Positions 25,771 to 33,655 are shown, counted from the stretch's first letter. The stretch: DNA of 64,000 nucleotides from Chloroflexota bacterium (GCA_021787595.1 JAJYLQ010000008.1:1-64000); one strand, 5' to 3'. Translations and numbers: made by a program. Notes: generated by a model from the sequence alone, not told the origin.

Positions 25771-25799
25771 TTGACATGCCTTTGCCTTGCCCGTATAAT
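25771..25799 (+). promoter_or_regulatory. Perfect-consensus promoter of tRNA-Asn
   Basis: TTGACA, exactly 17 bp, then TATAAT; the tRNA begins 11 bases after the -10 box. Confidence 0.9.
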
Positions 25800-25810
25800 C
25801 CCCGTCGCCT

Positions 25811-25882
25811 TCCTCGCTAGCTCAACGGCAGAGCGGGCGGCTGTTAACCGCTAGGTTCGAGGTTCAAATCCTCGGCGAGGAG
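25811..25882 (+). tRNA. tRNA-Asn (anticodon GTT)
   Basis: A complete 72-nt cloverleaf: acceptor TCCTCGC with GCGAGGA, D-stem GCTC/GAGC, anticodon stem and loop GGCGG-CTGTTAA-CCGCT (anticodon GTT), T-arm CGAGG-TTCAAAT-CCTCG, discriminator G. CCA is not encoded and must be added afterwards. Confidence 0.96.
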
Positions 25883-25893
25883 CTTTTGGGCAA

Positions 25894-25937
25894 AAAAATT
25901 TCGTCCTTACTCAGGTGTAAGGACGAAATTTTTGTTT
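25894..25937 (+). terminator. Intrinsic terminator of tRNA-Asn
   Basis: A 17-bp perfect stem (AAAAATTTCGTCCTTAC with GTAAGGACGAAATTTTT) around TCAGGT, ending in a T-run. Confidence 0.92.
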
Positions 25938-25939
25938 AT

Positions 25940-26720
25940 AGCTGGGAAAGCTGCTGAATTTGAATTAATGATTTTCGCTGCATGTATGTTGGCGCCACGA
26001 AGCAATCTCCTGTTTTCACTCCTGGCGGGCGCGGATGTACACGGAAAAAGCCTTTGAGAATCCGCGCTTTCCGCGTCCAAAGTAGAAAGAGTTGTACATT
26101 GGGTAATCGATATCCAAAACTGCAGATATCCCGCTTGGTACAAAGGATCAGGTTTTCTCAATTTTCTTTGACCTTTGCCGCTCTACAGATTTTAAGTCTT
26201 AAGGGCCTGTAAAAGGATAAGCTCCCTCAGCCATCATAGAACGATGTTGTTGCGAAGCTTTGGCGGCTGCTGGCTGGGAGAACGCGACGGCGTAGGCGTC
26301 TAGGACGCGGCTTGCTCCATCACGTAGGCTTGCATCGTTGCGTGGACGATGGCATCCCATCGCAACTTGTTGTGAGATTTCGGGCTGGAAGACGGCTTGA
26401 TCGGGCGGGCGGAAGAAGTAGATGACGCGCGTGCGGAAATCGTCGAGACACCATGCGAGGCGCTCATGCACAGGTAATACACGCCAACCGCAAGGACAAC
26501 CAGCACAGGTACGGCAAGAATACTGGTAAGGCGTTTGGACTGGAAAAGATTATAAAACAAAAAGATTTTGGAAATTGAGCGCGTACAGTAGAAATGGATT
26601 GGCGCAATAACGAGAATTTGTTGAAGCAATTTAAGGTATAAGATAGAAAGCAGGTTCGGCGCGCACAGCACCTGAGTTCACTAATGTGATTGCAGGGATG
26701 GGATTCGTTGCATTCACTGT
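25940..26720. other. Long intergenic region, no gene supported
   Basis: Nearly 800 bases without a convincing gene. Minus-strand ORFs at 26199-26471 and 26300-26671 overlap in different frames and match no family I can recognise. The GC-rich 26260-26460 part has coding-like composition on the minus strand and could be a decayed gene; the rest is AT-rich. Confidence 0.4.
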
Positions 26721-26728
26721 GAGGAGTG

Positions 26729-27394
26729 ATGGAAATTATTTTGCCTGTGCTGCTATTTGGCTCGGCGATCCTTGATTGGATCGCGACTTTCAAAGAATGG
26801 AGAAGGGCGGAGATATTTGCCAAACCGTCAGTCATGATCTTCTTGTTCCTGGGGCTTTACGCAGAAACAAGGCTTCATGGCGCTTTGCTCTGGTTCGGCA
26901 TTGGGATTCTTTTTTCGTTGATCGGCGACGTATTGCTGCTTTCGCCGGATCGTTTGTTCCTGCCGGGACTGGTCGCCTTTCTGCTGGCGCACATTGCTTA
27001 CATCGTCGGGTTTAATAACGAAGTCGTTGTTTTTGGTGCGTGGGATGTTTTCCTCGTTGCGATGATTCTTTTAGCTGCCTTTCGGATTTTGCAGCGATTG
27101 ATTCTTGCTCTGCAATCGAAGGGAATGAATAGACTGATTCTGCCCGTTGAGGTATATGGTTTGACCATCAGCACGATGTTGTTCTTCGCCATGCGGACGA
27201 TCGCGAATTCGAACTGGCAGGCGGGTGAGGCAGGCTTGGTCAGCATCGGCGCGTTTCTGTTTTATATTTCAGATATTATTCTGGCTTGGAATCGGTTTGT
27301 ATCCCCGATTAAGAATGGGCGGTTGTTGAATATCATTGCCTACCATCTTGGGCAGATCGCGCTAATCATTGGTATGGCAATGCACTTCGGATAA
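26729..27394 (+). CDS. YhhN/TMEM86-family membrane protein (lysoplasmalogenase-like)
   Basis: A 221-residue polytopic membrane protein. The ATG at 26729 is chosen over the adjacent GTG because GAGG lies just upstream. Eight hydrophobic helices are seen, with family features WIATFKEWRRAEIFAKPSVM, GIGILFSLIGDVLLL, GLVAFLLAHIAYIVGF and, near the end, FLFYISDIILAWNRF and YHLGQIALIIG. TMEM86B is a lysoplasmalogenase that cleaves the vinyl-ether of lysoplasmalogens; bacterial YhhN members are less well characterised. It stands alone between an empty region and the restriction-modification block. Confidence 0.8.
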   Translation: MEIILPVLLFGSAILDWIATFKEWRRAEIFAKPSVMIFLFLGLYAETRLHGALLWFGIGILFSLIGDVLLLSPDRLFLPGLVAFLLAHIAYIVGFNNEVVVFGAWDVFLVAMILLAAFRILQRLILALQSKGMNRLILPVEVYGLTISTMLFFAMRTIANSNWQAGEAGLVSIGAFLFYISDIILAWNRFVSPIKNGRLLNIIAYHLGQIALIIGMAMHFG

Positions 27395-27463
27395 ATGGAG
27401 ATGGGCGCAATGACGGGAATGGGTTGAAGAGGGTGGGATATAAAATTGACAAACGAAAATAGA

Positions 27464-28303
27464 TTACATATGGCTCACCCATTCCTTTACAAGAGCAGGA
27501 AGTCTTTCAACGACCTCATGGCCAAATAAGACCTCATCAATCAAACCCATATGCAATAAGTCAACAATTCGGCAAAGATACGATTTTCCTTGAGTCCACC
27601 AAGTATCATGTGCATCAATAATCAGATAGTGTTGAATCTTGATACCTTCATGTTCCTTCAATTCTTCAAGTTCCAGTCCATCTAAAAGTGTTTCGTAAAT
27701 TCCATCTGCAACACGACTTCCAAAAGTGGTTGTGTAATAGTATTCCTTAATTTCCCAAATCGCTATGGGATTCACACTGCTTGGGAATACCCCGTCCACA
27801 CGGCGAGCTAAAGTGCGAACAGGTAAATTATTTTTGGTAATGGTTGTCAATTGATGAGGGCCATAATCGCATGGCCAACCTTTTGAATTTGCTTCAATTA
27901 ACATGTTTACCAATCCTGTTAAGTAAGCAGGCGCTTTCTTCTTGCCTTTCTGCTTATTCACAGGAATTGGGCATGATGGCTTAAGTCTGGAAAGATGATC
28001 GCGAAAAACCTGCTTCGCTTTTCTTCCATCCATCAATCGCGGCTCAACATAATTATTCAAGATGTCGGCGCGGTAAACAAAATATTCTTCTAAAAGCAAG
28101 CCCATTTTCTGAGAGCTCACTACTTGAATTCGCAATTGGTCGTAATCAATTTCAAGTTCACCAAGTTTGAGTTTTATTTCATCCACTGATGGAATTTTTA
28201 TTTGATTTGTCCCTTTTGCTGTATAACCGACCTCTTGACTAATCAGGCGAACACTTGCCCAAAATGTCTTTGGCAGATTCAAGAATTTATCATTTGCTTT
28301 CAC
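27464..28303 (-). CDS. Putative type II restriction endonuclease (PD-(D/E)xK)
   Basis: A 279-residue protein with the nuclease-like core RRVDGVFPSSVNPIAIWEIK: an Asp, a spacer of about 13 residues, then E-I-K, fitting the PD-(D/E)xK fold. The downstream helix GSRVADGIYETLLDGLELEE is typical of such restriction enzymes, and YLIIDAHDTWW forms a later beta strand. No named family is assigned. The call rests on context: it overlaps a small XRE regulator by 14 bases and is divergent from a D12 adenine methyltransferase. The region is AT-richer than its surroundings, suggesting transfer. The recognition site is unknown. Confidence 0.7.
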   Translation of the reverse strand: MKANDKFLNLPKTFWASVRLISQEVGYTAKGTNQIKIPSVDEIKLKLGELEIDYDQLRIQVVSSQKMGLLLEEYFVYRADILNNYVEPRLMDGRKAKQVFRDHLSRLKPSCPIPVNKQKGKKKAPAYLTGLVNMLIEANSKGWPCDYGPHQLTTITKNNLPVRTLARRVDGVFPSSVNPIAIWEIKEYYYTTTFGSRVADGIYETLLDGLELEELKEHEGIKIQHYLIIDAHDTWWTQGKSYLCRIVDLLHMGLIDEVLFGHEVVERLPALVKEWVSHM

Positions 28304-28544
28304 CTAAGCTATCCTCCAGTTCTCTTATGAATTCTTGCAAAGGAATACCAATCGCTTGGCAAACTTGGCGCAATTCCAAAATATCAAGTTGGCGATCTCC
28401 AGATTCATATTTGCTGATGAAGGATTGAGGAACGCCCAACTTTTCAGCCAACTCAATTTGCCGAATTCCTTTATCTTGGCGAATCCTTTTCAGCAATTCT
28501 TGGAATTTTTCGCGTTGTACGTTTTTGTTCTTTTTTTTCATCAC
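28290..28544 (-). CDS. XRE-family controller (C) protein of the restriction system
   Basis: An 84-residue helix-turn-helix protein, the size of restriction-modification C proteins. The HTH is QIELAEKLGVPQSFISKYE followed by RQLDILELRQVCQAIGI. The start has AGGTG upstream. C proteins bind operator boxes upstream of their own gene, activating C and the endonuclease after a delay that lets the methylase act first. The arrangement here (C and R overlapping, M divergent) is classic, and a 7-bp inverted repeat lies in the 60-base gap. Confidence 0.88.
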   Translation of the reverse strand: MMKKKNKNVQREKFQELLKRIRQDKGIRQIELAEKLGVPQSFISKYESGDRQLDILELRQVCQAIGIPLQEFIRELEDSLGESK

Positions 28545-28558
28545 CTATTCCATTGACA

Positions 28559-28579
28559 AATATCCCAAAACAGGATATT
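28559..28579. promoter_or_regulatory. Candidate C-box operator
   Basis: AATATCC-CAAAACA-GGATATT: 7-bp arms around 7 bases, in the short gap between the divergent C gene and methyltransferase. It overlaps the methylase promoter zone, where a C protein would act. Confidence 0.6.
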
Positions 28580-28590
28580 ATTTTGCTTGG

Positions 28591-28596
28591 TATAAT
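28591..28596 (+). promoter_or_regulatory. -10 box of the methyltransferase gene
   Basis: TATAAT, eight bases before the ATG at 28605. No Shine-Dalgarno fits between, so the mRNA is probably leaderless. Confidence 0.55.
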
Positions 28597-28604
28597 GACA
28601 CATT

Positions 28605-29510
28605 ATGAAAGTCCTACAAGATACGGCACAACTTTATTTGTTTCAAACTCAATCAAACAAAACGCGTCTGGTTGAACCCTTCAACGCTTCACTTCTAAAA
28701 TGGATTGGGAGCAAACAACGCGTTGCACATGAAATTATTTCCTACTTTCCTGTCGAATTCGGTACATACTTTGAACCTTTCCTGGGCAGCGGTGGCATCC
28801 TTGGAACACTTCGACCCAAAGTTGCGGCTGCATCAGATTCTTTTGCACCGTTGATCGAAATTTGGCAAACACTAAAGCATTCTCCCCAAAAACTAAAAGA
28901 TTGGTACCGGGAGCGGTGGGAGAAAATGAAAAATGGCGATAAGGTTAAAGTTTACGAGCAAATAAAAGCATCCTATAACAAAAAACCGAATGGCGCAGAT
29001 TTGCTTTTTCTAACACGTTCCTGTTATGGCGGAGTTGTTCGATTTCGTAAAGCTGACGGCTATATGTCTACACCTTGCGGAATCCATGCTCCTATCTCGC
29101 CAGAAAGTTTCAATCGACGCGTTGACGAATGGCATAAACGAATTGTGGGAACAACTTTCTTTCAACTTGAATTCGAAGAAGCCATGAGTATGGCAAAACC
29201 TGGCGATTTAGTCTATTGTGACCCACCTTACAGTTACAGTCAAGCCATTTTATATGGCGCGCAAGCGTTCAGTTTAGAACACCTTCTATATGTAATCGAA
29301 AAATGTAAATCCAGGGGAGTATATGTTGCATTGAGTATTGACGGAACAAAACGTTCAGGGAATATGATCTGTGATTTGCCAATTCCTGACGGCCTCTTTG
29401 AGCATGAAATAATGATTGATATTGGTCACTCGATGCTCAAACGTTTTCAAATGAATGGAAAGACACTCGAAGGCGAAAGGGTAACAGATCGGCTTTTGCT
29501 TACTTATTAG
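28605..29510 (+). CDS. D12-class N6-adenine DNA methyltransferase
   Basis: A 301-residue Dam-like enzyme that methylates adenine N6 using SAM. Motif order is that of the alpha (D12) class: FNASLLKWIGSKQRVAHEII (motif X), YFEPFLGSGGILGTL (motif I, SAM binding), a central target-recognition region, then VYCDPPYSYSQAI (motif IV, catalytic DPPY). It should protect the host from the adjacent endonuclease. The recognition sequence cannot be told from the sequence; GATC is only one option for D12 enzymes. Base composition matches the neighbouring regulator and endonuclease but not the genome around, supporting joint acquisition. Confidence 0.93.
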   Translation: MKVLQDTAQLYLFQTQSNKTRLVEPFNASLLKWIGSKQRVAHEIISYFPVEFGTYFEPFLGSGGILGTLRPKVAAASDSFAPLIEIWQTLKHSPQKLKDWYRERWEKMKNGDKVKVYEQIKASYNKKPNGADLLFLTRSCYGGVVRFRKADGYMSTPCGIHAPISPESFNRRVDEWHKRIVGTTFFQLEFEEAMSMAKPGDLVYCDPPYSYSQAILYGAQAFSLEHLLYVIEKCKSRGVYVALSIDGTKRSGNMICDLPIPDGLFEHEIMIDIGHSMLKRFQMNGKTLEGERVTDRLLLTY

Positions 29511-29530
29511 TCGGTAATAAAATTCAGAAT

Positions 29531-29718
29531 CAAAACAGGCGATTACTGAAAGGTAGTCGCCTGTTTGCGTTTTGCGCTGGTCGAGTGGCGGCGGGATTTC
29601 GTATGTTCTGGTCTCGATACGAGCGAGAAAAGCACTCGCTCTACTCGACCAGCGACTCTCTACCGCCGCCTTATCGAGACCACATTTTATTCTTTCACTT
29701 CACCATCAATCACATTGC
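29531..29718. repeat. Duplicated dnaK tail and downstream repeat, copy A
   Basis: Direct, diverged copy of 29974-30132. It includes a hairpin (AACAGGCGA with TCGCCTGTT), the TGGTCGAGTGGCGGCGGGAT block, and TTATTCTTTCACTTCACCAT, which on the minus strand reads as the last ten DnaK codons, NVIDGEVKE-stop. The hairpin may terminate the methyltransferase transcript. Confidence 0.8.
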
Positions 29719-29731
29719 CTGGCACAAGTGT

Positions 29732-29950
29732 TCATGCTTCAATCAAAGCCTTCTCCACTTCAGCGGGTAAATGCAAAAGCATAAAGTGGCTGATGTGATA
29801 AAGGTAATCTTCGCCGCTTTCATCCATCACGCGAATCAAGTCATCCTCCTCCGCGCGCGGATCTGGAATGACTTCATAAACCTTTCTCGTGATTAAGGAT
29901 GCTTCGTAGTCTGTGTTGTCAATGCAAAGGGCAAATTGTCTTTCACTCAT
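29732..29950 (-). CDS. Small conserved protein of unknown function (72 aa)
   Basis: A 72-residue protein, MSERQFALCIDNTDYEASLI, then RKVYEVIPDPRAEEDDLIRV and SGEDYLYHISHFMLL. It resembles a widely scattered family of 65-75-residue proteins with the pattern CI-N-DYE-SL-RK-YEV-PD and DESGEDYLY, which is why I accept it as real. No enzymatic motif. It lies between two copies of the dnaK tail region, on the same strand as dnaK. Function unknown. Confidence 0.75.
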   Translation of the reverse strand: MSERQFALCIDNTDYEASLITRKVYEVIPDPRAEEDDLIRVMDESGEDYLYHISHFMLLHLPAEVEKALIEA

Positions 29951-29973
29951 AAGTTGATATAGGCATTATATAA

Positions 29974-30132
29974 CAAAACAGGCAACCGCTTTTCAATGGT
30001 CGCCTGTTGCGTTTTGCGTTGGTCGAGTGGCGGCGGGATTTCGATACGCCGCTTCGCGGCTACTCAATCACCGCCGCCGTATCGAGACCACGTTTTGCTT
30101 TATTCTTTCACTTCACCATCAATCACATCGCC
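29974..30132. repeat. dnaK tail and downstream repeat, copy B
   Basis: Contains the hairpin AACAGGC...GCCTGTT (a likely terminator for dnaK), the TGGTCGAGTGGCGGCGGGAT block and its partner CGCCGCCGTATCGAGACCA, and the true dnaK stop region. Copy A at 29531 repeats this order. Confidence 0.8.
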
Positions 30133-32001
30133 GTCACTTGGCGGAGTGGACGGTCCGCCCCCTTGCGCCTGTCCCTGTCCCTGTCCCTGCGGCTGACCCT
30201 GGGCATAAAGCTGCTGGCTCAACGCGTGGAAGGCATTCTGAGCGTCGTCCGTGGCTTTCTTGATGCGGTTCAAGTCATCGCTTTGCGCGGCCTGCTTGAG
30301 GTCGTTGATCTTGGCTTCGATGTTCGAGCGATCATCGGATTTGACCTTATCGCCCAGCTCGCGCAGAGTCTTCTCGAGTTGATACGCCATGTTATCTGCG
30401 TTGTTCTTCGCTTCGATCAACTCACGGTGCTTCTTGTCTTCGGCTTCGTGCTGACGGCCTTCCTGCACCATGCGATCAATATCGTTCTTGTTCAAGTTCG
30501 TCGAAGCCGTGATGGTCACCTTCTGTTCCTTGCCGGTGGCTTTATCTTTGGCGGTCACATGCAGAATGCCGTTGGCATCAATATCGAACGTCACCTCAAC
30601 TTGCGGGATGCCGCGCGGCGCAGGCGGAATTCCATCCAATCGGAATCGCCCCAGCGACATATTATCGCCAGCCATCGGTCGTTCGCCCTGCAGGACGTGG
30701 ATGTCCACCGCGGTTTGATTATCCGCGGCGGTGGAATATGCCTCGGTCTTGCGGATCGGAATCGTCGTGTTGCGTTCGATCATCTTGGTCATCACGCCGC
30801 CCAACGTCTCGACGCCGAGCGAAAGCGGAGTCACATCCAGCAGCAAAATGTCCTTGACTTCGCCGCCGAGCACGCCGCCCTGGATGGCCGCGCCGACCGC
30901 GACCACTTCATCGGGATTGACTCCCTTGTTCGGCTCTTTGCCGCTCGTCAGCTTGCGAACCAGATCCTGCGCCATCGGCATGCGCGTCGAACCACCGACC
31001 AAAACCACCTCGTCCAGATCAGACGGCTTCATGTTGGCATCCGCCAGCGCGGCCTCAAAAGGTTTGCGGCAGCGATTGAGCAAATCTTCGGTCATCTGCT
31101 CGAACTTGGCGCGGCTCAACTTCAATTGCATGTGCTTCGGCCCGGATGCGTCCGCGGTGATGTATGGCAGATTGATCTCGGTTTCCATCACGGACGATAA
31201 TTCGATCTTGGCCTTTTCCGCGGCCTCGCGCAGACGCTGTAATGCCTGGCGATCATTGCGCAGGTCAATGCCCTGCTCGCGCTTGAATTCATCCGCGGCC
31301 CAGTTGACAATGCGTTGATCCCAGTCATCGCCGCCGAGATGTGTGTCGCCGTTCGTGGCTTTGACTTCGATCACGCCTTCGCCCACTTCCAGCACCGACA
31401 CATCGAACGTGCCGCCGCCCAGGTCGAAGACGAGAATCTTTTCGTTCTTCTTTTTATCGAGTCCGTAAGCGAGCGCGGACGCCGTCGGTTCATTGATGAT
31501 ACGCATCACTTCGAGACCCGCGATCTTGCCTGCATCTTTCGTAGCCTGACGCTGGCTGTCGTTAAAGTACGCGGGAACTGTGATGACGGCTTGCGTGACG
31601 GGTCCGCCGAGATACGCTTCGGCATCCGCTTTGAGTTTCGCCAGGATCATGGCGCTGATTTCCTGCGGGCTGTATTCGCGGCCCGTGACCGGGATTTTCA
31701 CCTTTACATCGTCCGCCGTTCCCTGGACCACTTCAAACGGAACCATCTTGCGTTCCACTTCGGTCTCTTCATAATGACGGCCCATGAAACGCTTGATGGA
31801 ATAGATCGTGTTCTCTGAATTTACAACAGCCTGCCGCTTCGCAGTCTGGCCGACGAGGCGTTCGCCATTTTTATTGAACGCCACGACGGACGGGCATAAA
31901 CGCCCGCCTTCCGCAGTCGAGATGACAGTCGGCGTGCCGCCTTCCATGACGGCTACAACGCTGTTGGTCGTCCCCAGGTCAATGCCAATGATTTTTCCCA
32001 T
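30100..32001 (-). CDS. dnaK: Molecular chaperone DnaK (Hsp70)
   Basis: Hsp70 chaperone, ATP-driven holder and refolder of unfolded proteins with DnaJ and GrpE. 633 residues, normal. Seen: [17 protein letters not shown] (phosphate 1), [35 protein letters not shown] (phosphate 2), [13 protein letters not shown] (adenosine site), the linker [13 protein letters not shown], then the substrate-binding domain and lid. The C-terminus is a Gly/Gln-rich tail ([16 protein letters not shown]) ending in IDGEVKE. No grpE or dnaJ lies next to it. The start has GAGTGTGAG upstream. The 3' end is duplicated at 29687-29718. Confidence 0.98.
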   Translation of the reverse strand: MGKIIGIDLGTTNSVVAVMEGGTPTVISTAEGGRLCPSVVAFNKNGERLVGQTAKRQAVVNSENTIYSIKRFMGRHYEETEVERKMVPFEVVQGTADDVKVKIPVTGREYSPQEISAMILAKLKADAEAYLGGPVTQAVITVPAYFNDSQRQATKDAGKIAGLEVMRIINEPTASALAYGLDKKKNEKILVFDLGGGTFDVSVLEVGEGVIEVKATNGDTHLGGDDWDQRIVNWAADEFKREQGIDLRNDRQALQRLREAAEKAKIELSSVMETEINLPYITADASGPKHMQLKLSRAKFEQMTEDLLNRCRKPFEAALADANMKPSDLDEVVLVGGSTRMPMAQDLVRKLTSGKEPNKGVNPDEVVAVGAAIQGGVLGGEVKDILLLDVTPLSLGVETLGGVMTKMIERNTTIPIRKTEAYSTAADNQTAVDIHVLQGERPMAGDNMSLGRFRLDGIPPAPRGIPQVEVTFDIDANGILHVTAKDKATGKEQKVTITASTNLNKNDIDRMVQEGRQHEAEDKKHRELIEAKNNADNMAYQLEKTLRELGDKVKSDDRSNIEAKINDLKQAAQSDDLNRIKKATDDAQNAFHALSQQLYAQGQPQGQGQGQAQGGGPSTPPSDGDVIDGEVKE

Positions 32002-32023
32002 AGCTCACACTCCTCGTGTTCAC

Positions 32024-32144
32024 ATATCATTGCGAGGAAAGAAATGACGAAGCAATCTCGTGTTTGATGCTTGCTGAGATTGCCACACTGAGAGAACACA
32101 GTGCTTCGTCGTGACGCTTTCAGCGCCACTCCTCGCAATGACAT
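32024..32144. repeat. TCATTGCGAGG...CCTCGCAATGACAT repeat upstream of dnaK
   Basis: Ends ATATCATTGCGAGGAAAG and CACTCCTCGCAATGACAT are inverted. Same family as the copies at 20248 and 23034. It lies 22 bases upstream of dnaK, so it may separate or contain its promoter. Confidence 0.8.
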
Positions 32145-32212
32145 TCGAAATTTTGCATAGCATACACGAGGGATGCAAGAAAAACGTTAACGGTATGTAG
32201 AAAAAATATCAG

Positions 32213-32322
32213 CCCCAGCCCCCTCTGTCCTTCGGACACCTTTCCCAAATACGATGATTCACATTTTGAATCTGTATACAAAATTTTGATTGTCGTATTT
32301 GGGGGAGGCTGGGTGGGGGCTA
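32213..32322. repeat. AGCCCCAGCCCCCTC...CTGGGTGGGGGCT inverted repeat
   Basis: Outer arms CCCAGCCCCCTC and GGCTGGGTGGGGGC and inner arms CCCAAATACGA and TCGTATTTGGG bracket an AT-rich core. It may also act as a terminator for the lipoprotein gene that ends next to it. Confidence 0.65.
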
Positions 32323-33069
32323 TTATGGTTCACTCACTTTCACCCAATCGAATGCGGCGGTGAAAGGAACGCTTTGAAACGATGACGCAGAGATTCCAAT
32401 CTTGCCTTGCTGCAGGCCATACTTCTGCTCATCCCATTGCCGCATTTGAACCCCATTGATGAACGGCGTCAGCACATTGCCCTGGCAGAGCAAACCGATT
32501 TCATTCGTCCCACTTTGGATTTTGGATGAACTGCTTTTGAAAACCGGCATATAACGCGCCACACCTTGAGTCAGCCAGTGACCAAATAATATTGTATACG
32601 TCTGATCGGCATAAATGTTGAATTCATACCAGCCGTTCCTTTCACTATAACGGCAAACGATGCCTACCGCGCCGTCATTTCCCGCGCGGACTTCGACCTT
32701 TGCATCCACGCGGACATCGGCGTAGTCCGGGCCGCCGTATAACGCGTACGCCCATTGATTCGACGCCGGCAGATCAAAGACGAGAGCGCCCGCTTCCACG
32801 CTCGGACCCGGAAACGGGTTCCCGTTATCAACTTGCATAAACGCCCAATAAGGCAGACTCCCGTTAAACTCTTCGGTGAAGTCGCGCGGCGCGGGCGCGA
32901 GAGTCGCTGTCGGCGCGGGAGTTGGCGGAACAACGCTCGGAGTAAGCGAAGGCTCAGTTGTCGGCGTGACGTTTGAAGTCGGGGTCAGTTGCGGAGGCAA
33001 CGCGGTCGTGGATGAACAGGCCGCGACGACCAACATCAAAAAAAAGAGCGCAAAACTTTTTCGAATCAT
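32323..33069 (-). CDS. Lipoprotein with concanavalin-like (LamG/DUF1080-type) domain
   Basis: A 248-residue lipoprotein: signal MIRKSFALFFLMLVVAACSS (lipobox VVAAC), a Thr/Pro-rich linker of about 50 residues (PTPAPTATLAPAPRDF), then a beta-sandwich domain of about 160 residues with DFTEEFNGSLPYWAF, ADVRVDAKVEVRAGNDGAVG, CRYSERNGWYEFNI and GQNVLTPFINGVQ. This order fits the DUF1080/LamG-like fold that binds glycans, but no catalytic residues are identified. It ends within a GC-rich repeat and starts 8 bases after a minus-strand TATCAT, so may be leaderless. Confidence 0.75.
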   Translation of the reverse strand: MIRKSFALFFLMLVVAACSSTTALPPQLTPTSNVTPTTEPSLTPSVVPPTPAPTATLAPAPRDFTEEFNGSLPYWAFMQVDNGNPFPGPSVEAGALVFDLPASNQWAYALYGGPDYADVRVDAKVEVRAGNDGAVGIVCRYSERNGWYEFNIYADQTYTILFGHWLTQGVARYMPVFKSSSSKIQSGTNEIGLLCQGNVLTPFINGVQMRQWDEQKYGLQQGKIGISASSFQSVPFTAAFDWVKVSEP

Positions 33070-33087
33070 AATGCCTCAATGATAACA

Positions 33088-33116
33088 AAAACGTACGACC
33101 ATGAGATCGTACGTTC
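33088..33116 (-). terminator. Intrinsic terminator of ssrA
   Basis: On the minus strand AACGTACGA-TCTCATGG-TCGTACGTT followed by TTT, immediately after the tmRNA 3' end. Confidence 0.85.
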
Positions 33117-33119
33117 GAG

Positions 33120-33497
33120 TGGAGATGGCGGGAATCGAACCCGCGTCCGAAAGAATCGACCCTCGGAAATCTACGAGCGTAGCCTGCCGAAGTGAGTCAC
33201 CGCAGGGATCTCGGCGGGCAGGTAACCCTGCGGCCATCCGCTGATCTTGGGCGCATGTAGCGGAGTCATGCGCGGCACTCTGCCTTTGTCTCGCCCAATC
33301 CGTCACCGGGCGGAGATCGGGGACGGCGGACGTGGCGCCCTCAGGCGCCAGCTGTCATGCGGATCGTTTATGCAGCGAGGGGCATAGCAGCATAGGAAGT
33401 GCGGTTGGCACTTAAAGTTTTGCGCTGATTTTACGAGTTCGGCGCCGCTCGGCTCGCATTCCGGGACCAGCCTCTCCCGTCGAAGCCTGTCATCCCC
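33120..33497 (-). ncRNA. ssrA: Transfer-messenger RNA (tmRNA)
   Basis: tmRNA rescues stalled ribosomes and tags the nascent peptide for proteolysis. The 5' end GGGGATGACAGGCTTCGACG and the 3' end GGTTCGATTCCCGCCATCTC are diagnostic; GGGGATG pairs with CATCTCC as the acceptor stem. Length about 378 nt. The terminal CCA is not encoded. The tag ORF lies in the middle, and several GC-rich pseudoknot regions follow, one of which holds GGCGCCTGAGGGCGCC. Not an ORF, so absent from the track. Confidence 0.96.
33368..33409 (-). other. tmRNA proteolysis tag ORF (ANRTSYAAMPLAA)
   Basis: Resume codon GCC then a 13-residue tag ending in PLAA and TAA. The C-terminal Leu-Ala-Ala is the recognition end for ClpXP-like proteases. 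The N-terminal ANRTSYA pattern is typical of many bacterial tags. Confidence 0.9.
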
Positions 33498-33550
33498 AAA
33501 AGGTGGGAGACTTTCCCCGCAGAGCCGGGGACTTTCCCGTTGCGATTTGC

Positions 33551-33556
33551 ATTATA
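33551..33556 (-). promoter_or_regulatory. -10 box of ssrA
   Basis: TATAAT on the minus strand, about 54 bases before the mature 5' end. The intervening precursor GGGAAAGTCCCC/GGGGAAAGTCTCCC forms hairpins and is presumably trimmed. No clear -35. Confidence 0.5.
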
Positions 33557-33606
33557 GCACCGGTGTGTTAGAAAATTGTTATAGCAGTACAATTCAGTCG
33601 TACAGC

Positions 33607-33635
33607 TTGCCCGAACATTGTCTTTATGCTAGACT
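33607..33635 (+). promoter_or_regulatory. Promoter of the receiver-CpaE/sirtuin/kinase operon
   Basis: TTGCCC and TAGACT separated by 17 bp, start predicted about 14 bases before the ATG at 33656. Same -35 form as at 7199 and 12409. Confidence 0.65.
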
Positions 33636-33655
33636 TCAAATGGATGTGAGGACAC

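Noticed and set aside
26300-26671. 123-aa minus-strand ORF as a membrane protein
   Set aside because: Has one hydrophobic stretch but a Ser/Arg-rich tail that overlaps another ORF in a different frame; no family match and no start signal.
29565-29798. Three overlapping plus-strand ORFs
   Set aside because: All derive from the duplicated dnaK-tail repeat; the same words recur at 30000.
30007-31200. 397-aa plus-strand ORF
   Set aside because: Antisense to dnaK and the repeat region; no family features.
33076-33306. 76-aa minus-strand ORF (MTDWARQRQSAAHDSATCAQ...)
   Set aside because: Lies within tmRNA, which is clearly identified by both ends and tag.
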